Shown here piece by piece: positions 47,050-57,912 of a DNA stretch of 64,000 nt. Position numbers and translations under genes: made by a program. The DNA lies in NCBI GenBank assembly GCA_903813345.2, contig CAIIXF020000012.1, positions 18,235,520 through 18,299,519 on the forward strand, written 5' to 3'. A model generated the notes under the pieces. It was not told the origin of the DNA and did no database searches. It worked only from the letters and a program-made list of their open reading frames with translations. Numbering within the stretch: the first letter of the stretch is position 1; each line of letters opens with the position of its first letter. The stretch is from Owenia fusiformis (Eukaryota; Annelida; Polychaeta; Sabellida; Oweniidae).

Positions 47050-48399
47050 GTAAATGAATCTTATTTGCTTATTTCAGGATGTATGACATGGGTAATCAGC
47101 ATGTCAAAAACATATAGATAGAATATGGTGGAATAACAGCAGGGAATAGATGGAAAAACAGATTGCATGTGGAATTGCAGCAATACTTCACCTGTATTTA
47201 TCGTGAAAAACAACTTTTATTTAATGAATTGCCGCAATACTTCACCTGTATTTATCGTGAAAAACAACTTTTATTTAATTCACTGGAAGGAGCTGTTGAC
47301 AGATGAACAATTAGGATGATAAATGATATGAGATGGCTTGAGAAATGACAACATTACATCACCAGGATTTATATACATATATATTAGCTGATTAAAAAAT
47401 AAAAAGACATATACAACAATAGGCATAATATATGATACAAGATGGCGCACAAGGATTTATGTACATACTACAAATCATATTCATAGATACTTAAATAATA
47501 CCAGATGGAATGATGATGTGTGACAGTTGTGATTCTTATAGACCATGATATGAGTCAAGTGTGGAGATGCCCCCTCCCCCACACACAAACAATAGCATTA
47601 TGAATCAAGTGTGTACATGCCACCCCTCCCAATAGACTTTAGCAAAATTTCAAAGATTAAAGACTGATGTTGATATAATTCAGCACAATGATGAAAAATG
47701 GAAATTTTTTGCAAGGGTAATATAGTATGGTAATTACATAGAGATGTGTGATGGCTTGATAGCATATACTTTGATCAGCATTAGTCAAGTTCTGAAATCA
47801 CTTTATCCCGCAGCAAATTTTTTTACCCAGCGCCGGGACATGTCAGGTCTCAATCAATTATATCCCGACGTTTGCAAAAAAAAAATTACGGGACAGTGAG
47901 TTTGAGAAACTGACTGTCCCGAGGCTCAGTGCTACAAAGTGCTCATACGGGATAAAGGTGTTTGCAATTGCGACTATCCCGCGAGCCCTATAAAATTACG
48001 TGACAGTGTATCTGTGATTCATTATATCCCGCTCTGTGAAAAACATTTGTCGGGCTCGGGACTAATAATCAGATCTTCATTTACATCATACCTTGATGGG
48101 GAAAAATAGATCTTATATGTTAGAAGTGCGAAATAAAAGTTATCGTGGAAATGAGACAGTCGTTCTCGAGAGAAAAGAGCATAAATGCGCATTTAGAGAG
48201 TTTTGGTCCGTTTAAAAATCTGTAAAAAATTAGGGTACTTAAAAGCATCGGAAGGCATCATATATTTCAAATTAGACACGAGGAAGTCAATATTGAGCAA
48301 GTTATGGCTGTTTTAAATTCAAATAAAACCGTTAACCCGTACCGGTCCAGCTTTTGACCCGTACCGGTCAATTTTCGTTAGCTGCGTATACCAATGGTG
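47050..48399 (-). repeat. Right terminal inverted repeat of the giant element
   Basis: Complement of the left arm. It carries a 54-bp tandem duplication (47173-47226, 47227-47280) absent from the left, and ACCCGTACCGGTC twice (48335-48347, 48357-48369), mirroring the left. Confidence 0.88.
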
Positions 48400-48500
48400 G
48401 TATTGCACTTCAAATCATTCAATAACTTAAAATAATAGGCTTATTTTTTGTTAATCAAACAATACATGTATACATTTCAGTTCATTGGAAGCTCTGCGGT

Positions 48501-51500
48501 ATGACACCTCGCTGCTCCAACAAAACCGTGTTCCTTTCCGTGACATTGATAGCAACCTTGGTGCTGAAGAAAGGTATATGTCACTACACAGAAGTTCCAA
48601 GAGAAATCTTCATCATTCCTGGAGACGTTTACATTGGAGTTATCGCATCCTCGCGTTCGTTTGACGGACGCGGCGATCGATGTGGGACAAAGGTATTAAA
48701 CTTACGAACGATGCAAAGAGTGGAATCGTTCGCATATGCAGTTGATAAGATTAATAATGATCCCAATATACTTCCAAATGTCAAGCTAGGGATGATTCTC
48801 TTAGATGACTGTTTTAAAGAATCAGTTGCCCTGATCCGGGCGCTTCAGCTCATCGGACGGCTTAAGCTTTCCACGAACATCCCTGATGTGCTGAGCGTAA
48901 TCGGACCAATGTCCAGTCAACGTAGCATACAAGTTGCGACACTGTTACGGGGCTGGACGATGCCACAAGTGAGTCCGACAGCTAGCATAGACATCTTGAG
49001 CAACAAACAAAAATTTCCTTATTTCTTTCGGACATGTCCGCCCGATCAACAACAAATTAGTACGATGGTAGACGTCCTTGTTCATTTTGATTGGAAATAC
49101 ATCTCTGTCGTATACAGAGATGATGATTATGGACACAATGGGTTTAAAAGACTGCAACAACAGACGGAGAAAATGGGGATATGTATTGCATTCTCCGCAG
49201 AGGTAAGTTCCGTGAAAGGAGTGACGAATTACACGAATATTGTGGAATCGTTGGTGGACAACTCCGATGCGAAGGTTGTCATTGTATACTCTACATCAGC
49301 CCATACGAGGTCGCTATTAAACAAAATGATAAGGCTAGGAATAAAGAAGCGATTTATTTGGATACTGAGTGAGTCTGGTGGGAACATATATCGAGCACAA
49401 TACGAGCACGCCCTGGGAGCTTTTCACATGCTTCCATTTTCAAGGTCCGATGGTGAATTTGATGCCTACTTTAAATCACTCACACCGGCGTCAAATCTCC
49501 GCAACCCTTGGTTCAAGATGTTCTGGCAAAGGCAGTTTCGGTGTTCGTTTGATGCCACGGCGTCTAGAGACAAATGTACCATGAATGAAACGTACTATCA
49601 AAGAGCGAAACACTCTTATGCGACACACCCATCGATTTCTCTGGGAACGGATGCCGTATTTGCCATTGCAACAGCGCTCCATAATTATATCAGAACCAGT
49701 TGTAATGTCAGTTCTTCTGAACTGCACAATTGTCTTGAACGTAAGAGCATGGTAGAATTTCTTAAGAACGTTAGTTTTGACGGGACAAGCCAAGGTATGG
49801 AATTTGACCATAATGGTAACATTGTTACAAAATACATGGTGCGACAATGGCAGCGAGATGATGTGGAACCAGAGCATGAATACACGTGGAAAACTGTGGG
49901 GGCTTGGGATAAACATAATGATAACTTGATATTTAATGAACCTGAGGTTGTTTGGTATTCGGACAGAGGTGCAATATTGAGTAGCGTTCCAGAAAGCGTC
50001 TGCAGCCGAGATTGCATGCCTGGTTATGTTAAGGTTGCCGTAAAATATCGTCCATGTTGCTGGGCATGTCGCAAATGTCGAGAGAATGAAATTCATGATC
50101 AGATGCAACATCATTGCAATGTCTGTCCTGTTTACGAATGGCCTAACCAAACTAGTTTTCTGACATGTGAACGGATTGAAGCCTATTATCTACGCTCTAC
50201 AGATATTTCCTCTATTATCCTAATTACATTGGCTTCCCTTGGGGTGTTTGCATCCATTTTCACCATCGTATTTTATAGAATCAACTGGCAACATAAATTG
50301 ATAAAAGCAACAAGCAAAGAACTGTCAATGATAATCCTATCAGGAACTACTTTCGCTTGCGTAGGAGTGTTTATCTTATTGAGTTATCCGGACGTGATTT
50401 CTTGTTACTTAGGAACGATATTATTCCACGTGTCCGCCAGTCTTACATATATTCCTATGACAGTGAAAACCAGTAGAGTGTACAGAATATTTATTGGAGC
50501 GAAGAAAGGAGTGCAAAAACCGAGATGCATAAGCACACGCTCTGTAATGCTGATAGCCGTTGCCCTACTGATATGTCAGGTACAACCCCGGGGTTACACC
50601 CCCTTCACATACAACCATAACCATACAACCCCTATAACGCATGAAAACTCAGAAAATCACAAGTGCAAATGATAAAAGTAATAATGATGAATCCGAACCT
50701 CAAATCGCAAAACATGCAGTCTACATTTTTACAATTTACAGAATAGAGATTATTATTGAGATATCATTAGCTGGCTTATAATCAACGGGGTAGAGCCACA
50801 GGCTGGTATCGAAAGATTTGTCCGCTGTGACGGAGCATGCTATTTTTCATAAAAACACTAAGAATGCTTCACGATTTATTTTTTAACTCATATGTTTCGT
50901 TATATCAAAGATAATTACTTACTCCATGTAATGGATATATCATTTGCGTGTAACCTTCACTACTGTTTGAAGTCCAATAACGCTAGGAGTAAAATCTATT
51001 GAAAACGGCGCCAGAGTATCAAACTCTAAAATGTACCATTTCTTTTTTAACTTTTTAATGGCATGATATAGTGACATGATAATATTAACATATATTTTCA
51101 GCATAACTCTGAATGTATTAATGAGATATTAATGCATTGGGTCTTTTTAATTTTTTTATAAAAAATAATATTAATATTTTTTGTCCGCTGTGACGGAGCA
51201 TTTTCAAAGTTCACATTTGCAACTGCTCCGTCACAGCGGACAAAAAAATTAAACATTATTTTTTATAAAAGAATTAAAAAGACCAAATACATCAACATCT
51301 CATTTATACCTTCATAGTTATGCTGAAACCGTGTGTAAATATCATCGTGTCACTATATCGTGCCATTAGAAAGTTAAACAAGAAATGGTACATTTTGAAG
51401 TATGATACTCCAGCGCCATTTTTAATAGCTTTTCTTCCCAGCGTAATTGGACTTCAAACAGAAGTGAAAGTTACCCGCAAATGATATATCCATTGCATGG

Positions 51501-52261
51501 AGTAAGTAATTTTGTATGGTATAACGAAACATATGAGTTAAAAAATAAATCGTGAAGTATTCTTAGTGATTTATGAAAAATAGCATGCTCCGTCACAGCG
51601 GACAAATATTTCGATACCAGCCTGTGAGAGCAAAGTTTCGGAAATAAGGGTCAATTACCAATATGGAGTTTTGCTTGGTACAGAATCAAAATAGTACTTT
51701 CATCAATAAGGGGCAATTTTAGTAAAAAATTAATAATGGATATTATATATATATTTTTTATTTCAGATAACTGTTGTTTTTGTAACAACTTTGTTGATTC
51801 CACCTGTACCAGCACTGCTCATGCGCATTCTCACAACAAGATTTATGGAGCTACATTGTCAGCAAGAACTGATAGGAACCATGATACCATTCAGTCTCAA
51901 TTTTGTCGCAATTTTAGTTTGCGCATTCTATGGTTTCAAGGCTCGTAACTTACCTGAAAATTTCAACGAGTCAAGATTCATTTTCTTCTCAATATTCTCA
52001 GCCTTGATACTATGGGTTGCCTTCATGCCTTCTTATATCACGACATTCTATGATTACCACAAGACGATTTTACGATGCATGTCGCTGATATTGAACTCCT
52101 ATATAACCCTAGGTTGTCTATTTGCGCCCAAACTGTACGCTGTTTATTACGTGAGTCCTCTGAGACAACTGACTGTGCAGGGCACGGAACATTTACGCAA
52201 CATGATGAATATAGACGAGCTGGTCAGTCCGAATGAAACACGTGAAACTGCATGTGGGTAA
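48501..52261 (+). CDS. Class C G-protein-coupled receptor, metabotropic-glutamate-receptor-like
   Basis: Two exons: 48501-50579 (693 codons, donor GTACAA) and 51767-52261 (acceptor TATTTCAG, TAA stop), joined in phase 0 inside TM4, 857 aa. Order: signal-like N-terminus; Venus-flytrap ligand domain (about 42-480; MQRVESFAYAVDKINNDP, GPMSSQRSIQV, FFRTCPPDQQQ); nine-cysteine linker (C501-C556); seven helices from about 568. Family hallmarks: IKATSKELSMIILSG before and in TM2, FKARNLPENFNESRFI after TM5, LGCLFAPKLY in TM7. By hand alignment to mGlu1, S165, D208, Y236 and R78 are kept (S139, D182, Y210, R73), T188 becomes A161, D318 becomes E291, and K409 is lost. Glutamate may therefore not be the ligand. 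The C-terminal tail is short, about 40 residues. A splice-acceptor-like TACATTTCAG at 48471-48480 suggests a 5' UTR exon upstream. The giant element ends 101 bp before the ATG. Confidence 0.93.
50797..51626. mobile_element. 830-bp fold-back element in the receptor intron, CAC ends and 5-bp target duplication
   Basis: Termini CACAGGCTGGTATCG and CGATACCAGCCTGTG. Flanks AGAGC at 50792-50796 and 51627-51631. Arms of about 400 bp meet at a short centre. TTTGTCCGCTGTGACGGAGC (or its complement) occurs four times, once near each end and twice facing each other at the centre (about 51180-51243). Confidence 0.85.
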
Positions 52262-52616
52262 ATCAAAAAATACTTGTGATACAGCTTGAAGTTGGAATTC
52301 CAAAACGTATTTCTAGCCCCGGGGCCAACCGCGGAGTGTAATCCAACACTTATTTCCAGCTATGTTTATAATGGACCACGTTATACGAGGGTTGATCATG
52401 AAGTTGTCACAATCTCTCTCTAATTTCTTTATTTTTCAATATTTTCCTATGAAATTTTCACAGAATGTGCAGAATGGAATGTTTTATCAATCCAGCAAAA
52501 ATATATAGAATAACAGAAACATTAAATAAGAAATAGTTGCCATAGTATCTTGAAATCAAGGCTCCCGGGGCAAATAAAAAAACTAGCTAGAATAGCCCCC
52601 ATTAACCATGTTTAAA
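52262..52616. other. Receptor 3' UTR or flanking DNA
   Basis: No canonical AATAAA close to the stop; AATAAG at 52524 is a possible weak signal. No other feature. Confidence 0.4.
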
Positions 52617-53175
52617 TACAAATGGTCAAAAAATGGAAACCCTGTATTTTCCTCATATCTTTCTCATTTTAAGAAATTACTCCCTGATATTTCACACATT
52701 TGTAAATCATTCAATTTCCTACTACCCTACCATATTTCATGACCATCAGATTGATAGTCACAATTTTACAGCACTTTGAACAACATGCTTCAGGTTTGGC
52801 CATGATCACGCTGGAGGCAAACCTGCACAGTTGTCAATGATCCAAATGCATTCCTCATCAGGCCTGAATGATACAGATGATCTCACATTTGAGGTCTGCA
52901 ATTGTACTGGGGTCATTATAATACACTCTATCTCAGCCATATCCCCATAGGTAAGGACACTTTGCACGACATATGCAGGTTGGTCTTCAGCGCAATAGTG
53001 GCCATCGGGAATGTTCTTTAAAGTGTTGTAACACGGTGACTATCACTCAGATGGTCATGAAATATGACAGGCTGGTAGGAAATTGAGTGATGTACAAATG
53101 TGCAAAGTTATTTCTTAAAATAATAAAGATATAAGGAAAATGGTGTAGGGGTTTCCAGTTTTTTACCACCCTGTA
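52617..53175. mobile_element. TA-flanked fold-back element
   Basis: Left TACAAATGGTCAAAAAATGG and right TTCCAGTTTTTTACCACCCTGTA (ends 53175). Arms of about 180 bp include ATATTTCATGACCATCAGAT and ATCTGATGGTCATGAAATAT-like matches. TA edges suggest Tc1/mariner-type ends. The interior shows no intact transposase. Confidence 0.65.
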
Positions 53176-53469
53176 CATAATAAGTTGTCAAATAAGCTAT
53201 CAAACCCATTAAATTGTCAAATAAATGTGCTCTTGACTGTTGTAAACTATTATAATGGTCATGTGAATTGTGTGATCTCATAATGCATGATTGTTATGCT
53301 TCATTAGAAGTGACTTTTAGACCCCATGACTGTTTTGTCAAATATCCTGAGGAAAATTGAGTTTGCCCCTTTAGTTCATTTTTAACATGTACAGACCACA
53401 AACAGGGTGTAATTTTGTTGATATCTTAGCAATATATCTACTTTTGTACGTTTGCATTTTTAAGTCACG

Positions 53470-54390
53470 TTTCTTTACATTTAACACGTTACTTTATTGG
53501 ACTTTGACTTGTCTCCACTAAGAATGAATGTTTTTGTATGTATGCATATTCAAAACATGTTACTTTGCCATCAAAACCTTACTTTGGACTTTAACTTTTC
53601 TCCACGAAGAATGAATGAATTTTTATGTAGGGATTTGCAAAACAGGTTACTTTGCCATAAATGCGTAAGTTTATTGGACTTTAACCTTTCTCCACGTGGA
53701 ATGCATGAATTTTTATGTAGGCATTTTCAAAACACGTTACTTTGCTTTAAAAACGTAACTTAATTGGACTTTAACTTTATCAATGAAGAATGGATGACTT
53801 TTATGTAGGCATTTTCAAAGCACGTTACTTTGCCTTAAACACGTAACTTTATTGGACTTTAACCTTTCTCCACGTGGAATGCATGAATTTTTATGTAGGC
53901 ATTTTCAAAACAAGTTACTTTGCTTTAAAAACGTAACTTAATTGGACTTTAACTTTACCAATGAAGAATGGATGACTTTTTATGTAGGCATTTTCAAAAC
54001 ACGTTATTTTGACTTACGTAACTTTATTGGACTTTAACTTTTCTTCACGAAGAATGAATGAATTTTATGTTACTTTGCCTTTAACTTTATTGGATTTTAA
54101 CTTTTCTCCACGAAGAATGGATGATTTTTATGTAAGAATTTTCAACATACGTTAGTTTGCTTTTAAAACGTAATTTCATGAGTCTTTATCTTTATCCACG
54201 AAGAATGGAAGAGTTTTATGAAGGCATTTTCAAAACACGTCACTTTGCCTTAAAAACGTAACTTTATTGGACTTTAACTTTCTCCAAGAAAAATGGATGA
54301 ATTGTCATAAAAAAGTAACTTTATTGGACTTTAACTTTATCCACGATGAATGGATGAGTTTTTACGTAGGCATTTTCAATAAAGTTTATG
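53470..54390 (+). repeat. Minisatellite of about 89 bp, about ten copies
   Basis: Units contain TTATTGGACTTTAACTTTTC, TCCACGAAGAATGAATGAAT, TTTTATGTAGGCATTTTCAA and AACACGTTACTTTGCC. Copies vary in length by internal deletion, and two have shortened units near 54060 and 54290. Confidence 0.85.
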
Positions 54391-55484
54391 TTCATGTTAT
54401 TTTATTGTTTATGTTTATGTGATTGAAACTTTGTATAAACAGAACGCAATATTCACACCAGCATACATTTAATGTCTAGCGTCGTGAAATTCGAACGTGA
54501 TTTGGAAACCATTTGGAACTGATACCATACGCTTAAAAGTGATGCATACTAGCATTCGATTACAGCAATTTTTCGGCGGTGTTCATTGGTCAATCTCAAC
54601 AGACCACCTTACGTCTGATCGAGTGGTTAGATCCCTATGCGCATTCATTATACAAATAAGAACAAAGGACTTTTCGAAGTTGAAAAATGCCGATACGTAA
54701 AAGCGACAATAACACGGTATATCATAAAAATTGCTGTTATTTGCCGTTGTTGTTGACAAAATGAATAAGCAGAGTCCGGATTATTATGCCAGCATATGCT
54801 CGATCTGGATGATGTGGAGCTAATGTGACCAGGGCATAACAAGTGTCTAAAAGCATGCAGTGGTTCCAGACGAGGAAGACTAAGGAATACACGTAGGTAA
54901 AAATACAAAATATAAAAAGTACGAATGATGGTGCCATGCAGCACAACGACAGTGTCTTTTTTAGTAAACCTGATAGCAGGTAATTGGCAACTTCATGAAA
55001 AGCTGAAATCTAAAATGGCCACCTTTTCAATTTTTCCAAATTTCTCAATAACACTGGATTTCCATTGACCACTTACTAGGTTTACTTAGAGAAGACAATG
55101 TAATGATACTTTCCTGAAATAAGCAAGAAAATACACACATGTCTTCATACTTTATTTTGTTCCAGAAAATAGCATGGGCAAAAATGTTGTTTGGAAAAAA
55201 TAACCTTATTTGTATGGGTATCAGAAAGTCTTTTATTGTCTCTGGGTAGAAAATTACCCCCAACAGGAAATAAAAAAAACATGTGGATTTTAGACGTTTT
55301 TGAGATAACAAGAGTTCTGCTTTGAACTTCAGTCAGTTTTCCTACTCCCATATAACATTTACCAATGTCAGGATCACAATGGTCATGGTCAAATGACGCT
55401 TACCATGCTGAAATATCTCGAAAAAGGTTAAAAGTTTTAATAGGTTAAAAAGTTTTAAACTCCGTTCTTCCTACAGTTTTTTGC
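54391..55484. other. Intergenic DNA with a partial direct repeat
   Basis: The segment at 55085-55190 (GAAGACAATGTAATGATACT, CACATGTCTTCATACTTTAT) repeats part of the element at 55485-55895. The 98-codon frame at 54648-54944 on - is not supported by anything else. Confidence 0.5.
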
Positions 55485-55895
55485 TTAAGGTTCAGCTGGA
55501 AAGTAACATTTTGGTAAAAAATTGCTATACCTGCACATGTTATTTTCTGGTACAAAATTAAGTATGAAGGCATGTGCGTATTTCCTTGCTTTTTTCAGGA
55601 AAGTATCATTACACTGTCTACTTTTAGTAAACCTGGAAACAGGTCAATGGTAGCTCCTGTGTTGTCTGAAAACTTTGAAAGAAAATTTGGAAAAATAAAA
55701 AGTGTGAAATATCAGAGTTTCCTGGAGTTCCCATTGAACTCCAACTAGATATTCTTAAAGAAGACAATGTAATGATACTTTCCTGAATAAAGCAAGGCAA
55801 TTGACACATGTCTTCATACTTTATTTTGTACCAGAAAATAACATGTGCTGGTATAGCAATTTTTACCAAAATGTTACTTTCCAGCTGTACCTTAA
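55485..55895. mobile_element. Fold-back element, arms about 140 bp
   Basis: TTAAGGTTCAGCTGGAAAGT (55485) faces ACTTTCCAGCTGTACCTTAA (ending 55895). The arms continue with GTAACATTTTGGTAAAAA and complement. It directly precedes the tandem array. Confidence 0.75.
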
Positions 55896-56011
55896 TTCAA
55901 GTTTTTGAGAATGAGAGGAATGTCTTGGTATTCCCTCCTCCACTTGTATTGTAAGTGACTCGACCAAGTTGCATCCTTGTATTTTTCATTTTATTATCTT
56001 GTATCTTTCAG

Positions 56012-56765
56012 GTACAACTATGGGAGAGATGCAGCGAACACACCAAGTTAGGCCGACAGCTGGATCAGTCTTTCGATAACTTTGAGCCATCAGGTCCAGT
56101 CCACGTAAACAGTATCATGGGCGAGAGGTGTTCGTGTTCCTGTCACCAAAGCACCAAAGTAAGTACATTTTTTTATTCAATTATTACATCAGTTTAGTTC
56201 CTCTGTTTTCAGGTTCACTTTCAGCTTGGAGATGAGAGGCCCGATGACCAAGACACAACGGAGACAACAGCTGTGTGCCAACTAAGACTACAACCGACGT
56301 TCCTGCTACCGAAGTTAAGTATTCCTTCCTGGTTTTGCATAGGGATAGGGGGGCGCCTCCCAGTTTGATATTTACTCGTGGACTTTTGTTGGCCGACCCA
56401 TATTTCTGGTGGAGAAACTTGGACTCTAAGGTAAAGTGGGAGGGTGGGTGGTTGGGTTTCGGGGGGGATAGAGTTCATGTTTCAAAATCAGAAATATGGA
56501 AGTCTACTGGTTTATATCAAATTGGGAGAAATAAATTTTAACTTTTGTAATATTCTGTAAATTTTTAGTGTAGTGTAAAGTATAATGTAAAGTTTTATTT
56601 AAAGCTTTTATGTAAAGTTTTATGTAAAATAACAACTACTACAACATGTTTTTATCTATTTGTAGCACAGATGGTGAATCCCTGCAAAAAGATGGTCCTG
56701 TTGAAATCACATTTTTCTCCACGAGGGTCGAGTTTCCAGGACTTACCGTAGATGTTGCATTTTGA
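56012..56765 (+). CDS. Last three exons of an unrecognised gene (unit 1 of the array)
   Basis: Exons 56012-56158 (acceptor GTATCTTTCAG, donor GTAAGT), 56213-56313 (acceptor TGTTTTCAG, donor GTTAAG) and 56666-56765 (acceptor TTTGTAG, TGA stop). Phases join (AA|C at the second junction). The 115-residue peptide begins VQLWERCSEHTKLGRQLDQS, passes VNSIMGERCSCSCHQSTK, VHFQLGDERPDDQDTTE and CQLRLQPTFLLPN, and ends VEITFFSTRVEFPGLTVDVAF with the final A-F before the stop. The composition is that of a soluble protein with a Cys-rich patch. Upstream exons were not found. The frame can be extended 19 codons upstream as a signal-peptide-like stretch, but only from a GTG across what looks like intron. 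I do not recognise the family. Confidence 0.65.
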
Positions 56766-57129
56766 CCAGTTTTATCTCTTGCAATCAGTTGCATCCCATT
56801 AGCAGGGGCTACTCCCAGTACTATTTCAGTTCTACTTTTAATGGGGGAGGCCTCAAGTCACTTCACTTTTTAGTTTGAGCTGTGGTCTTATAGATTTTAG
56901 CTTGGGTTGCTTAATTCAAGTTTTTGGGAAGGTATTCACTCCATAGTCTGTGTGTGGTGGGGGGCTACTTCCAGTACCGTTCCAGTTTAATTTCATGGGG
57001 GGTCTCAAGTCACCTTTTTATTGAGTTGGATTTGATGGAGCGATGTGGGTCTTTTGATTGTGGACGTGGTTGTTTAATTCAAGTTTTTGGGAAGTCATCA
57101 CTCCAGTTAATTTTTCTTGGGGGGGGGGT

Positions 57130-57475
57130 GTCAAACAACCAGACAACCAACCAACCTACCTGACATCCAACCGACCAACCAATGACCCAATAGGCTTAAT
57201 CTAATCAACCAACTTACTTACTAACCAACCAACTAACCAACCAGACAACCACCAGACCACCCAATAGGTTAAAACTAACCAACCAATTAACTAATTAATC
57301 AACCAACTAACCAACACTCCACCCAACGAACCAAACAACCAACGAACCAGACAACCAACGAACCAGATGACCAAGATCATGGATCTAGTGCTTAGTATTG
57401 TATTGTATTGAATTGTATTGTATTGTATAGTTTTGTATTGTATTGTTTTGTATTGTATTGTATTGTATTTCATTG
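57130..57475 (+). repeat. Simple repeats within each unit: ACCAACC-rich tract and TATTG pentamer
   Basis: A G tract (about 57119-57128) is followed by an irregular AACCAACC/AACCAGAC tract and then (TATTG)n at 57395-57475. The same trio recurs in units 2 and 3. G-tract length and TATTG copy number account for much of the difference in unit length. Confidence 0.9.
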
Positions 57476-57694
57476 ACCAATACTTACTCAGTAATGATTC
57501 AATTTTAAAGTTCACTTCAAGTACTACTCCAGATCTAAATTTTGAAGGTCTGAAGCCTTGCGTTCATTTTAGCTACAGTTGTAGATTGAAGGGTCTTTTC
57601 TTTTGGGTTTTCATGCTAAAATTGTGGGCTTAGTTTCGGGGTTTTCTTTCTTTTTAATTGAACCATCGCTGATCTTTTCCTTAAATGTACTTTC

Positions 57695-57912
57695 AGGTGC
57701 AGTCTTTTTGCCTTGGAGAGAACAAAAAGAACCACAAATGGAAAACCAGAGAGAATCTACAATTGGTGGTACCTACATGTATCTGCAGCATTTGTATCTA
57801 GATACCTCTTGCCTTGGAGAGAACAAAAAGAAACACGAAAGGAAAACCACAGAGAATCTACAATTTGTGCTACCTATCTGCAGCATTTATATCTACATAT
57901 CATCTTGTTAAA
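57695..57912 (+). repeat. Internal duplication of about 100 bp within the unit
   Basis: GCCTTGGAGAGAACAAAAAG starts two successive diverged copies (57711 and 57812). Each continues through GAGAATCTACAATT and ends near CTGCAGCATTT. An acceptor-like TGTACTTTCAG precedes it, but it lies beyond the stop of the gene and is not called coding. Confidence 0.75.

Larger units (their letters stand above)
30768..48399. mobile_element. Giant 17.6 kb inverted-repeat element with internal satellites
   Basis: Termini CACCCTTGGTATACGCAGC (30768) and the complement of CACCATTGGTATACGCAGC (ending 48399). Direct repeats GTATT flank it (30763-30767, 48400-48404). Joining the flanks restores CCTGTATTGCACTTC, exactly as in double-hairpin copies 1 and 2. 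The terminal inverted repeats run about 1.3 kb and are nearly identical; the 135-bp satellite then continues inward from both ends in mirrored orientation. No transposase, integrase or polymerase frame was found. A CAC terminus with a 5-bp duplication is the pattern of Transib/RAG-type elements, but the heptamer does not match theirs, so class assignment stays open. Confidence 0.8.

Noticed and set aside
30768-48399. Maverick/Polinton (long inverted ends, 15-20 kb)
   Set aside because: Target duplication is 5, not 6 bp, ends do not begin AG, and no polymerase B, integrase, ATPase or capsid frame is visible in the interior.
54648-54944. 98-codon minus-strand frame with hydrophobic segments
   Set aside because: No family resemblance, no splice sites in agreement, and an overlapping second frame of similar length.
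55955-56197. Short secreted protein starting with a signal-peptide-like stretch
   Set aside because: The frame opens with GTG, not ATG, and the hydrophobic stretch is the pyrimidine tract of a normal splice acceptor.
42595-56765. One gene joining the exons at 42595-43771 to those at 56012-56765
   Set aside because: The exon ending at 43771 stops in phase 2 while the exon at 56012 needs phase 0; direct joining gives a stop, and the receptor gene would lie in the intron.
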